Positions 1-8,258 of a stretch of 64,000 nt of DNA are shown in pieces. Within the stretch, counting starts at the first letter, position 1; each line of letters begins with the position of its first letter. Position numbers and translations under genes: made by a program. Origin of the DNA: UBA9647 sp963739335 (lineage in GTDB: Bacteria; Bacteroidota; Ignavibacteria; UBA10030); the NCBI GenBank assembly GCA_963739335.1, contig CAVUAC010000051.1, positions 248,001 through 312,000 of the forward strand, read 5' to 3'. The notes beneath the pieces are model-generated. The model was not told the origin of the DNA and did not search any database. It saw only the letters and a list, made by a program, of their open reading frames with translations.

Positions 1-2002
1 CGGGGGCGCGTGGATTGAAACCTCGACGCAGATGTTATTTGTGTCGGCGATCTGGTCGCGCCCCGCGGGGGCGCGTGGATTGAAACAGGTTATGACCACG
101 ACCTATCGGAAACCCTTGAGGTCGCGCCCCGCGGGGGCGCGTGGATTGAAACAAAGCAGCCCCTGGTCCTCGGCACAAATAGACAGTCGCGCCCCGCGGG
201 GGCGCGTGGATTGAAACACCGCTTATCGGTCTGCTCATAACGATCGTCGTGGTCGCGCCCCGCGGGGGCGCGTGGATTGAAACGTCGCGAAGGTCGCGAA
301 GCTCACACCTGCGAAGAAGGTCGCGCCCCGCGGGGCGCGTGGATTGAAACGCAACGGCACGAATGATTTTCTGTTCAAACTTTGTCGCGCCCCGCGGGGG
401 CGCGTGGATTGAAACCAGTAGTCGCCGGCGATGACATGCAGATTCGGCTGTCGCGCCCCGCGGGGGCGCGTGGATTGAAACATCGAGGAGCTTGTATCCG
501 CCACCCGCGACCCCAGTCGCGCCCCGCGGGGGCGCGTGGATTGAAACGCCATGTCAAATCTCATGTGTCTCAGGGTCCCGAGGTCGCGCCCCGCGGGGGC
601 GCGTGGATTGAAACACCATTGTCGAGATCGTTGTATGGGATAGGTGCAGTCGCGCCCCGCGGGGGCGCGTGGATTGAAACCTGCAACATCAGCTGCGTGA
701 CGATGATCTCAAAGTCGCGCCCCGCGGGGGCGCGTGGATTGAAACCGATAGTACCAAGTGATCAATATATTCGAGCAGGGTCGCGCCCCGCGGGGGCGCG
801 TGGATTGAAACCAGTCAATCGCCCGGATACGACCTTTATACTCACAGTCGCGCCCCGCGGGGCGCGTGGATTGAAACCCTCCACCGTCAACGTGGTCGAT
901 GACGAGAAACTGTCGCGCCCCGCGGGGGCGCGTGGATTGAAACGCCTCAGATTGAGTATGTCGCATTACAGTTTTAGGTCGCGCCCCGCGGGGCGCGTGG
1001 ATTGAAACGATGCAAGAGGCTTCAGGTCCGTGAAATCGGAATGGTCGCGCCCCGCGGGGGCGCGTGGATTGAAACGACTTCATCGCTTCCATCACTGCAG
1101 GGACAATCTTGTCGCGCCCCGCGGGGGCGCGTGGATTGAAACGCTACAACTGGACGATAGACTATGATCCGACAATTGTCGCGCCCCGCGGGGGCGCGTG
1201 GATTGAAACGAACCAACCGCCGTTGCAGCGGCAGGCGTTACTTGTCGCGCCCCGCGGGGGCGCGTGGATTGAAACATGGTCCTCTCCTCTGATAAGTTGA
1301 GTTGTATGATGTCGCGCCCCGCGGGGGCGCGTGGATTGAAACTTTTCCCGAGTTCCTTGAGCAACTGCAGTGCTCGTCGCGCCCCGCGGGGGCGCGTGGA
1401 TTGAAACAATGGAATCGACTGTCGTTGATCGATCACCTTTGGTCGCGCCCCGCGGGGGCGCGTGGATTGAAACAACCTCTATGTTGACCCTGATGTCGAG
1501 TATATGGGGTCGCGCCCCGCGGGGGCGCGTGGATTGAAACCTTCTATTGCTTCTGCCCTATCAGGATAGAAACGGTCGCGCCCCGCGGGGGCGCGTGGAT
1601 TGAAACATTACAACGGGTTCTTCCCGCCCGACAAAAACGGTCGCGCCCCGCGGGGGCGCGTGGATTGAAACATCATAGTTACGAGAGCGCCAATCCGGTT
1701 CTCTTGTCGCGCCCCGCGGGGGCGCGTGGATTGAAACATGGTGTTAAGGCGGGCACCGAGTTCGGCCCAACGTCGCGCCCCGCGGGGGCGCGTGGATTGA
1801 AACCAGCTAAAGGGCTGAGAGCTCAGATAAGAGTTGACGTCGCGCCCCGCGGGGGCGCGTGGATTGAAACGGAAGATTGACAGTCTTAAGTCGGGCGGGA
1901 TCAAAGTCGCGCCCCGCGGGGGCGCGTGGATTGAAACAATAACCGGCAGCATTGCAAACCAGATTCCCTGGTCACGCCCCGCGGGGGCGCGTGGATTGAA
2001 AC
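1..2002 (+). CRISPR. Type I-C-like CRISPR array (partial, 31 repeats)
   Basis: A 32-nt repeat beginning GTCGCGCC and ending GGATTGAAAC recurs every 65-68 bases. The first copy (1-21) is cut by the window edge, full copies begin at 55, 121, 186, 252 and onward, and the last is 1971-2002. I count 31 repeats and 30 unique-looking spacers of 33-36 nt. The repeat holds a strong GC hairpin and the 3' ATTGAAAC tail known for type I-C repeats. The last copy has a G-to-A change at its fourth base, the usual sign of the leader-distal end, so the leader and cas genes should lie left of position 1. Three copies (320-350, 847-877, 978-1008) are one G shorter. Open frames across the array are repeat artefacts. 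Confidence 0.98.
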
Positions 2003-2172
2003 ACAACATCATAGTCGTAAGTGACACGCTCAGAGGAGAAATTGATGCAGCTTCTGTTCTTTCATACTTCAAACCACGAACAAAATAGGAAGTACTGTCT
2101 TGCACTATATATCTGCCGCGCCGGTTACGTCAGAGTCGAGCAGCGCGGCCCTTATCTTCAAGGATCAAGCTT
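2003..2172. other. Array trailer / intergenic region
   Basis: This stretch follows the degenerate last repeat and runs to the first gene. I see no further repeat, no cas gene and no convincing open frame. An AGGA Shine-Dalgarno at 2161-2164 belongs to the downstream hydratase gene. Confidence 0.6.
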
Positions 2173-2544
2173 ATGAACATTGGCGATGTCATCACGTGGA
2201 AGCGGACATTTACGGAAGAAGATATACGACTGTTTGGCAGACTATCCGGTGACGAGGGTGTTCACCACATACAAACCGACGAAGAGGGGCGGCTGATGGC
2301 ACAGGGATTGCTCACTGCTACTTTGCCTACTAAGATTGGCGGCGATCTCAATTTTATCGCGTGTGAAATGACATTCCAGTTTCTCCGACCCGTGTATGCG
2401 ACTGATACGATCGAATGCCAAGCGACCATAACGGATCTACACGAGGACAGGGAGCTTGTGAATGTATCCTCAAAGTGGACGTGTCTCAACCAGCGTGGCA
2501 AGGAGGTTATGAATGGACACGCCGTGGGATTCATTCGGCGGTAG
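2173..2544 (+). CDS. MaoC-like hotdog-fold (R)-hydratase/dehydratase
   Basis: The 123-residue protein has the MaoC single hotdog layout. The catalytic segment near residues 25-32 (SGDEGVHH) keeps the Asp and the His five residues later of the (R)-enoyl-CoA hydratase motif D-x-N-P-x-H. The Asn-Pro pair between them is replaced by Gly-Val, so activity on enoyl-CoA is not assured. It continues with the usual AQGLLTA glycine-rich helix and a strand near FLRPVYATD, as in family members that hydrate trans-2-enoyl-CoA or related thioesters. The start is supported by AGGA eight bases upstream. It is the first gene right of the CRISPR array and shows no functional link to it. Confidence 0.8.
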   Translation: MNIGDVITWKRTFTEEDIRLFGRLSGDEGVHHIQTDEEGRLMAQGLLTATLPTKIGGDLNFIACEMTFQFLRPVYATDTIECQATITDLHEDRELVNVSSKWTCLNQRGKEVMNGHAVGFIRR

Positions 2545-2587
2545 GGTCTCGGATCCAGCGCCGCCTGCTTGGATTGCGGAGACACTT

Positions 2588-3106
2588 ATGACAACTCGAA
2601 CACTCCTTATCACACTTGCCCTTGTCTCCCTGTCATGCGGCGATGCGGGCTATCCCGTTGACGCCAATTTGTCTGCACCCCAGAATCGGAACTTTAACCT
2701 GCTTTTCCGGTACGGCGTCAAGGCCCACAATGAGCTTAATACCTTCTGTAATTCATATACCAAGGATCTCATTCTTGACGGTACCATCACTACACGCATG
2801 ATCCTGTCACGGCCTGAACTGGACAGCATTGAAGCAAAGCTTGTTCAAATAGATTTATTCAGCTATCCAGATACATTTGTTGTGCAGAGAAAAGACTCAC
2901 TTGTGACGTTCTTCACGCCCTACCAGACCTACATCTTTAAGGTGTTTCATCAACATAGTCTCAAGAACTGCTACTGGGAGAATTGCATTCTGTCTGATGA
3001 TGATCGTGCAACCAGATTACGATCCACAATTACATATATTCGCTCCATCATCGAATCCAGGCGTGAATACAAACAGCTGCCTCCACCACGAGGCGGATAC
3101 TTGTAA
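2588..3106 (+). CDS. Hypothetical exported (lipo)protein
   Basis: I chose the ATG at 2588 (172 residues) because GGAG lies seven bases upstream and the frame then opens with a classical signal peptide (MTTRTLLITLALVSLSCGD). The Cys at residue 17 could be a lipidation site in a loose lipobox, which FCB bacteria tolerate. The mature part is polar, carries several Tyr and Arg residues and ends in a short Pro/Gly tail. I recognise no domain. It starts 43 bases after the hydratase stop and may be co-transcribed with it. The function is unknown and an outer-membrane or periplasmic location is inferred. Confidence 0.6.
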   Translation: MTTRTLLITLALVSLSCGDAGYPVDANLSAPQNRNFNLLFRYGVKAHNELNTFCNSYTKDLILDGTITTRMILSRPELDSIEAKLVQIDLFSYPDTFVVQRKDSLVTFFTPYQTYIFKVFHQHSLKNCYWENCILSDDDRATRLRSTITYIRSIIESRREYKQLPPPRGGYL

Positions 3107-3181
3107 GCAACATGGCGTCGCACTCGTAAGCCATCAAGCAGCCTGAGCTGTCTGACAAGTGGATCAGAGCAACTACAGTCT

Positions 3182-3259
3182 ATCTCACAGGAGATCAACC
3201 ATGGAAAACCAAATGGATCGTCGTGGATTCTTACAACGAAGCATTTTATCGAGTGCCGG
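3182..3259 (+). repeat. Copy 1 of duplicated RBS plus Tat signal module
   Basis: This 78-base stretch aligns without gaps to 4547-4624, with about four bases in five identical. It spans the ribosome-binding site, the start codon and the first 19-20 codons of the amidohydrolase gene. The genes downstream of the two copies are not homologous to each other. Confidence 0.8.
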
Positions 3260-4541
3260 GGTCTTTATCTGCTCGCTCTTGCCCGAGGTGCTCACTGGGA
3301 AAAGCCGCAACCAGAAAACGGAAAGCGGTGCAGCTCAGCTTCTCAAACCCGCTCGTGTGTTCAACGGCGAGGACGGCAAAATCCATGAGGGATGGGTTGT
3401 GCTGGTGCGCGGAGAACGGATAGCGGCCGTTGGACTTGCTACCCAGGTTAACGCGCCGGCTGGCGTCAAGACAATCGAATTACCCGGAATGACTTTGCTG
3501 CCAGGCTTGATGGACATCCATTCGCATATCTTCCTTCACCCGTACAATGAAACACTGTGGAATGACCAGGTGTTGAAGGAGCCTCTTGCCTATCGAACGA
3601 TCCGAGCCGTCATCCACTGCGAACACACCTTGATGGCAGGATTCACCCTGCTGCGCGATCTCGGCACCGAAGGGGCAGGGTATGCAGATGTCTCGGTGCA
3701 GCGTGCCATTCGCGAAGGCATGATCCCGGGGCCGCGCTTGCTGGTCGCGACACGTGCGATCGTCGCCACTGCCAGTTACGGGCCGGGACCGGAAGGCTTT
3801 GCACCAGACCTGGTTCTGCCAAAGGGTGGTCAGGAAGTGAGCGGCCAAGCTGAAGTTATCAAAGCGGTGCGCGAGCAAGTCGGAGGAGGGGCCGACTGGG
3901 TCAAGGTATATGCCGATTACAGGCATGGTGTGAGCGGGACCGTCCCGACCTTCAGCGAGGAAGAATTGCGCACGCTGGTGGCGGAAGCCCACTTAGCCGG
4001 CAGGCCGGTTTCAGCCCATGCTACCACTGCCGAGGGGATGCGGCGTGCAACCGTGGCCGGCGCTGACTCTATTGAACACGGGTATGGCGGCACTGAAGAG
4101 GTGTTTCGCATCATGGCACAGCATGGCACTGCGTTTCTCCCTACCCTGACTGCCGAGGAAGCATACGGAGAGTACTTCGATGGATTCAAGAGCGGCGGGC
4201 CGTTGTCGCCAGGAATGCAGCGCGCATTGCATGCCTTCAAGCTCGCTCTGGAAGCCGGCGTCACAATCGGCCTGGGGAGCGATGTCGGTGTCTTCACGCA
4301 CGGAACCAACTACCGCGAGCTCGAGTGGATGGTGCGCGGGGGCATGACTCCAACGCAGGCCCTGCTGGCGGCTACCTCCGTGAACGCCAAGATCATCCGC
4401 ATGCAGGATCAGCTAGGGTGCATCCGTCCCAACTTCTATGCCGACCTGATCGCGGTGAACGGCGATCCGACACAGGAGATCAAAGCCACGCGGGATGTGC
4501 GTTTCGTCATGAAGGGTGGCGCGATCTGTAAGAATAAGTAG
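3201..4541 (+). CDS. Tat-exported amidohydrolase (imidazolonepropionase-like)
   Basis: The ATG at 3201 follows AGGAG by seven bases and gives 446 residues. It opens with a twin-arginine signal (DRRGFLQRS, then a hydrophobic stretch), so the enzyme is probably exported folded with its metals. The amidohydrolase metal site is complete: HSH in MDIHSHIF, a Lys in WVKVYADY that can be carbamylated, His in SAHATT, His in SIEHGYG and Asp in GLGSDVG. A C-terminal beta-sandwich strand follows (PNFYADLIAVNGDP). Relatives hydrolyse cyclic amides or Xaa-Pro and other dipeptides, and the substrate here cannot be told. It sits 24 bases before a DUF362 gene with a near-identical signal peptide. Confidence 0.9.
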   Translation: MENQMDRRGFLQRSILSSAGVFICSLLPEVLTGKSRNQKTESGAAQLLKPARVFNGEDGKIHEGWVVLVRGERIAAVGLATQVNAPAGVKTIELPGMTLLPGLMDIHSHIFLHPYNETLWNDQVLKEPLAYRTIRAVIHCEHTLMAGFTLLRDLGTEGAGYADVSVQRAIREGMIPGPRLLVATRAIVATASYGPGPEGFAPDLVLPKGGQEVSGQAEVIKAVREQVGGGADWVKVYADYRHGVSGTVPTFSEEELRTLVAEAHLAGRPVSAHATTAEGMRRATVAGADSIEHGYGGTEEVFRIMAQHGTAFLPTLTAEEAYGEYFDGFKSGGPLSPGMQRALHAFKLALEAGVTIGLGSDVGVFTHGTNYRELEWMVRGGMTPTQALLAATSVNAKIIRMQDQLGCIRPNFYADLIAVNGDPTQEIKATRDVRFVMKGGAICKNK

Positions 4542-4546
4542 AACTA

Positions 4547-4624
4547 ATCTCACGGGAGACGAGTAATGGAAAGCCAAATGGATCGTCGTGAGTTTTTGCA
4601 ACGAAGCATACTGTCGGCTGCCGG
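4547..4624 (+). repeat. Copy 2 of duplicated RBS plus Tat signal module
   Basis: This is the partner of 3182-3259. It covers the GGGAG ribosome-binding site, the ATG at 4566 and the codons for MESQMDRREFLQRSILSAAG of the DUF362 gene. Similarity stops just after the hydrophobic core of the signal peptide. Confidence 0.8.
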
Positions 4625-5510
4625 CGCTATCGCGGGCTCGATCCTGCCTGGGGTGCTCAAGGGAAGAGACGCTTCCAGCGCATCGGAGATGACACTCTGT
4701 GCAGTTGCAGGGGATCGATTCTTCGACAACACGATAACTGCAGTCGAGGCGCTGGGAGGAATGAATAGGTTCGTCAAGAAAGGTGCATCCGTAGGTATCC
4801 TCATTAACTCCGTTTTCGACCGAGCGGGCGCACATGCAAATCCTGACATACCACTGGCCGTTGCCAAGATGTGTCTCGATTCCGGAGCGAGCAGCGTCGT
4901 CACGATCGAGGAGACGCCGAGCTGGTACTGGAAAAGGAGCAAACTCTCCGGGAAGCTGGCGCAGGAGATCAAACTGATAGGACACTCCGACGAGAAAAAG
5001 GATGTAAAGATTCCCGGCGGAAAGTCCTTGAAGGAGGCGACGGTCTCCTCTGCGCTGTTGTCATGCGATGTGTTCATCAACATACCAATTGTTAAAGATC
5101 ACAGGGGTGTTCGATTCACCGGCAATCTCAAGAACATGATGGGGGCATGTTCCTCTTCGACCTGCCGGCGCTGCCATTTTGGCGACCAGTCAGTCATCAC
5201 GCAGATCTTCCAGGGTTACTACAGCAAGGTTGAGCTTCTTGCCCAATCCATTGCAGATCTCAACCTTATCCGGTCGCCGGATCTCTGCGTGGCAGACACA
5301 ACGGAGATTCTGGCGACAAACGGGCCAGCTGGACCGGGGAGATTGAAAACGCCGATGGAAGTAGTGGCTGGAACCAACAGTGTCGCTGTGGATATGTATT
5401 GCGTCAAACACTTGGATCTCACTCCAGAAGAACTTCTGGTAATCAACCGCGCCCAGGAGCATACGCTCGGTCCAAAGAGCCTCAGGGAGGTAAAGATACT
5501 GACCAAGTAG
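4566..5510 (+). CDS. Tat-exported DUF362 protein
   Basis: The protein has 314 residues and starts with a twin-arginine signal (DRREFLQRS plus a hydrophobic AAGAIAGSIL segment). The body matches the DUF362 pattern: an N-terminal nucleotide-fold-like part (KKGASVGILINS), a central INIPIVKDHRGVRFTGNLKNMMG segment typical of the family, and a C-terminal part with PMEVVAGTNSVAVD. A cysteine group (GACSSSTCRRCHFG, C-x4-C-x2-C) could bind metal or an iron-sulfur cluster. DUF362 proteins are often found next to redox or oxidised-substrate enzymes, and no reaction is firmly known. GGGAG eight bases upstream supports the start. It is probably co-transcribed with the amidohydrolase before it. Confidence 0.85.
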   Translation: MESQMDRREFLQRSILSAAGAIAGSILPGVLKGRDASSASEMTLCAVAGDRFFDNTITAVEALGGMNRFVKKGASVGILINSVFDRAGAHANPDIPLAVAKMCLDSGASSVVTIEETPSWYWKRSKLSGKLAQEIKLIGHSDEKKDVKIPGGKSLKEATVSSALLSCDVFINIPIVKDHRGVRFTGNLKNMMGACSSSTCRRCHFGDQSVITQIFQGYYSKVELLAQSIADLNLIRSPDLCVADTTEILATNGPAGPGRLKTPMEVVAGTNSVAVDMYCVKHLDLTPEELLVINRAQEHTLGPKSLREVKILTK

Positions 5511-5540
5511 GGGCCCAGCGCATCCTTGGCTGGGTCAACC

Positions 5541-5610
5541 ATTCCTGGTTCACTCATCACGGACAACCAGGAATGCCCACCTGCCGGCTGTGAACTTCAA
5601 GTGGTGGGCA
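5541..5610. other. Two adjacent hairpins between convergent genes
   Basis: Perfect inverted repeats lie at 5541-5550/5565-5574 (10 bp) and 5574-5581/5603-5610 (8 bp), between the converging DUF362 and isoaspartyl-peptidase genes. No T-run follows on either strand, so a bidirectional terminator role is only suggested by position. Confidence 0.4.
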
Positions 5611-5636
5611 GGTTTGTCCGACTGGTGTGAAGCGAC

Positions 5637-6620
5637 TCATTTCCAGATCTTCACCTCAAAGATGCCTGAGGAAGTAGCGACGCCTCTGAACATGCCCGAT
5701 GAGTTAAAGGGCATTGCATAGTTGCCTTTGTAGTCGACCGCTATCAATCCGCCGTCATCCGGCTGCAATCGCTTATCGATCATTTCATTCGTCGCTTCCG
5801 CCAGCGTCATTCCTTTGTATTCCATCAGGGCTGAGATGTTGAACGCAACCGTGTTCTTGATGAACTTCTCGCCCCAGCCCGTGCAAGAGACTGCGCAGGT
5901 CTTGTTGTTTGCATACGTTCCTTCGCCGATGAGCGGTGCATCGCCAATCCGTCCGGGCATCTTACCTGTCATTCCTCCAGTGGATGTACCCGCCGCAAGG
6001 TTCCCATAGGTGTCGAGCGCGACACATCCAACGGTCCCGCGGTTCCCTTCTTTCTGTCTCTTCTTGTAGTTCTGCCATTGCCTGTACCGTTCCGGAGTAT
6101 CAAAATAGTTTGATGGAACAAGTTTGATGCCCATTTTTTCGGCGAACTTCTCGGCCCCATCACCGGCGAGCATGACATGAGGAGTTTTTTCCATGACGAG
6201 CCTTGCCAGTGAAATAGGATGAGGGATGTGCTGAACTCCAGCTACGGCACCGCACGAGAGATCACGCCCATCCATGATCGCTGCATCCATCTCATGGGTT
6301 CCTTCGGAGGTATAGACAGAGCCGATGCCCGCGTTGAACTTCGGATCAGTTTCAAACTCGTTCAGCACTTTTTCCACCGCATCAAGGCTTGTACCTCCAT
6401 TGGCCAGAACATCCTTCCCAATCTGAAGCGCTTGTGATAAACCGTCCAGATATGCATGCTTGACCGAATCGGGCAGGGATCGACTGATCGTTCCGGCGCC
6501 ACCATGAACGACAATGGTATAGAGCTTCGATTCAGGAGACATCTTCCCCGTCTGGGCAGTCAGCGTCAGCACGGATACAAGGACAAGAAAGAAAATCCAA
6601 ACAGCGTGCAAGAGCTTCAT
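5637..6620 (-). CDS. Isoaspartyl peptidase / type III L-asparaginase
   Basis: The 327-residue protein is an N-terminal-nucleophile hydrolase of the Taspase/asparaginase type. It cleaves itself before a Thr, then hydrolyses isoaspartyl dipeptides or asparagine. The autocleavage site is GNRGTVGCVALD with the nucleophile near Thr206. The flanking HGGAGT strand near residue 39, the NAGIGSVY motif and the GTSTGG oxyanion segment are all present. The N-terminus is a signal peptide (WIFFLVLVSVLTLTAQ), so this form acts outside the cytoplasm, fitting the surrounding exported peptidases. GGAGGG precedes the ATG by a few bases. It is transcribed convergently to the DUF362 gene. Confidence 0.92.
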   Translation of the reverse strand: MKLLHAVWIFFLVLVSVLTLTAQTGKMSPESKLYTIVVHGGAGTISRSLPDSVKHAYLDGLSQALQIGKDVLANGGTSLDAVEKVLNEFETDPKFNAGIGSVYTSEGTHEMDAAIMDGRDLSCGAVAGVQHIPHPISLARLVMEKTPHVMLAGDGAEKFAEKMGIKLVPSNYFDTPERYRQWQNYKKRQKEGNRGTVGCVALDTYGNLAAGTSTGGMTGKMPGRIGDAPLIGEGTYANNKTCAVSCTGWGEKFIKNTVAFNISALMEYKGMTLAEATNEMIDKRLQPDDGGLIAVDYKGNYAMPFNSSGMFRGVATSSGIFEVKIWK

Positions 6621-7180
6621 TTCAACCCTCCGTTCATGTTATCGCGTATTACAGGAGCGGGCTGCCGCTTTTGATCGAGAAACCCGTCTGAATTGAATGT
6701 TAATCAGAGATTTTGCCCAAAGCAAATTTCTAGGATGCTGAAGAAATTGCATGGAAGTAATTTGAGACTCTCACACAAAACGTCTTTATATTATGGTTGG
6801 CATAATGCATGAGTCGCCTCATATCCACCATGTCACAAAGGCATGTGTTTTCTTCTGCGGTACAGAACAACCTAACGCGCCAGTGACAATGGAGTCGGGG
6901 CAAGTCACGCTTGCGCCTGGTCTGACCTGTACTATCCCTCTGAATGTTGTCGACCAAGGCACCTCGAGCGGCTTTTATGACTTTGATCTCACGATCAGCC
7001 TATCGCTTCGATGATGCACGATTGATGACCGGCACCCACCATCGGAAGCTCTGCGAGGTGACGGTCGTCCTAGTTGGCTTGCCTTTCACGAGAACAGTCG
7101 TGAATTGGTTTTGTCATTTGTGAGATATGTTTTCAGCGTGCAGGCTGGAAACATGCGGTCCTCACTTCAAATTCCATAGA
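6621..7180. other. Intergenic region without a convincing gene
   Basis: This 560-base gap contains a 73-codon plus-strand frame (6793-7014) with no ribosome-binding site, no signal peptide and no family I recognise. An AT-rich TTGAGA...TTATAT stretch near 6760-6790 could be a promoter. Nothing else stands out. Confidence 0.4.
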
Positions 7181-8023
7181 ATGTCAACCATTTCGTCAAT
7201 GCCTGAGTCAAATCAACAAGGAAACTACCTCCTCGGCGTGAATCAGCGGGAGCTGGAGCGGCTCCAGTTTCAGCACAGCGTGTGGGGCCAGGTGACGAGG
7301 AAATTCCTCGAACGGATCGGTGTTCAGAAGGGATGGCGATGCCTTGACGTTGGCGCAGGTCCAGGTTTTGTGTCAATGGACCTAAGGGAACTGGTTGGCG
7401 AAACCGGCGAGGTTACAGCGCTTGAGCCCTCACAGTTCTACCTGGAATGGCTGAGCAATAAAATCGCAACCAAAGGATGGAACAACGTCAAGCTCGTTCA
7501 GGGAACTGCCGAGGATGCATCCCTCCCGTCCCGTCACTTCGACCTTGTCTTTGTCCGATGGGTGGTTGCCTTCGTTCCAAACCCGGAACAGTTCCTCACA
7601 CGGTTATTTCCGGCGCTCCGGGTCGGAGGAATTATAGCAGTTCAGGACTATTATTACGAAGGACTTTCGCTGTACCCGCAGGGTGGCAGTTGGGATGCAA
7701 TGCCCGCTATTGTTCGCGCATACTACCGATCAGGCGGAGGTGACAGTTACGTCACAGCGAAAATCCCCGCGATCTTCAAGAAACACGGACTCGATCTTGT
7801 CGATCTCACACCGACGTGCCTTGCCGGAGGCCCAATGAGTAGTGTGATGGAATGGGCTCATCGCTTCTTTTCGCTGCACATACCGCTGATGGCCGAGAAA
7901 GGTGTCATCTCGATCGACCAGGCTAACGCTCTACTGGCAGACTGGCAGGCTCATCGTCAAAATCCTGAAACACTTTTCTTTTCCCCTCTGGTCGTTGACG
8001 TCGCCGGTATCGTACGTCATTGA
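7181..8023 (+). CDS. Class I SAM-dependent methyltransferase
   Basis: From the ATG at 7181 the protein has 280 residues. A later ATG at 7199 is equally possible because no Shine-Dalgarno is visible for either. SAM-binding motif I is clear (CLDVGAGPGF), followed by an acidic strand end (VTALEPS), a post-II motif (GTAEDASLP) and HFDLVFVRWVVAFV, all in Rossmann-fold order. The C-terminal part (DYYYEGLSL onward) resembles the lid and substrate region of small-molecule methyltransferases. No signal peptide is seen, so it is cytoplasmic. Neighbours give no clue to the substrate. Confidence 0.85.
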   Translation: MSTISSMPESNQQGNYLLGVNQRELERLQFQHSVWGQVTRKFLERIGVQKGWRCLDVGAGPGFVSMDLRELVGETGEVTALEPSQFYLEWLSNKIATKGWNNVKLVQGTAEDASLPSRHFDLVFVRWVVAFVPNPEQFLTRLFPALRVGGIIAVQDYYYEGLSLYPQGGSWDAMPAIVRAYYRSGGGDSYVTAKIPAIFKKHGLDLVDLTPTCLAGGPMSSVMEWAHRFFSLHIPLMAEKGVISIDQANALLADWQAHRQNPETLFFSPLVVDVAGIVRH

Positions 8024-8258
8024 TAAACGGATATCTCATGAAGCACAAGGTGCTCTTGTCCCTTTTCTTGTCTGGAGTTTCTGAAGAAAAATCCCTTCAT
8101 TGATGCACTCACGTTGTTGTACTCCACATGCATGAGCTTACCCCGATCCTCGTGATGTCCTGCAACATTAAGGAGCAGACACCGTATGATACGCTTCCTT
8201 TCCTCGTCATCGCCCGCGGACAGAAAGCAGATCAACCTCAATTCAGGAGGTTCCACTG

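Noticed and set aside
32..2105. Many open frames rich in SRPAGARGLK or FQSTRPRGAR on both strands
   Set aside because: They are translations of the CRISPR repeat in different frames and not proteins.
6793..7014. 73-codon plus-strand frame as a small gene
   Set aside because: It has no ribosome-binding site, no signal or domain, and it lies in a compositionally ordinary gap.
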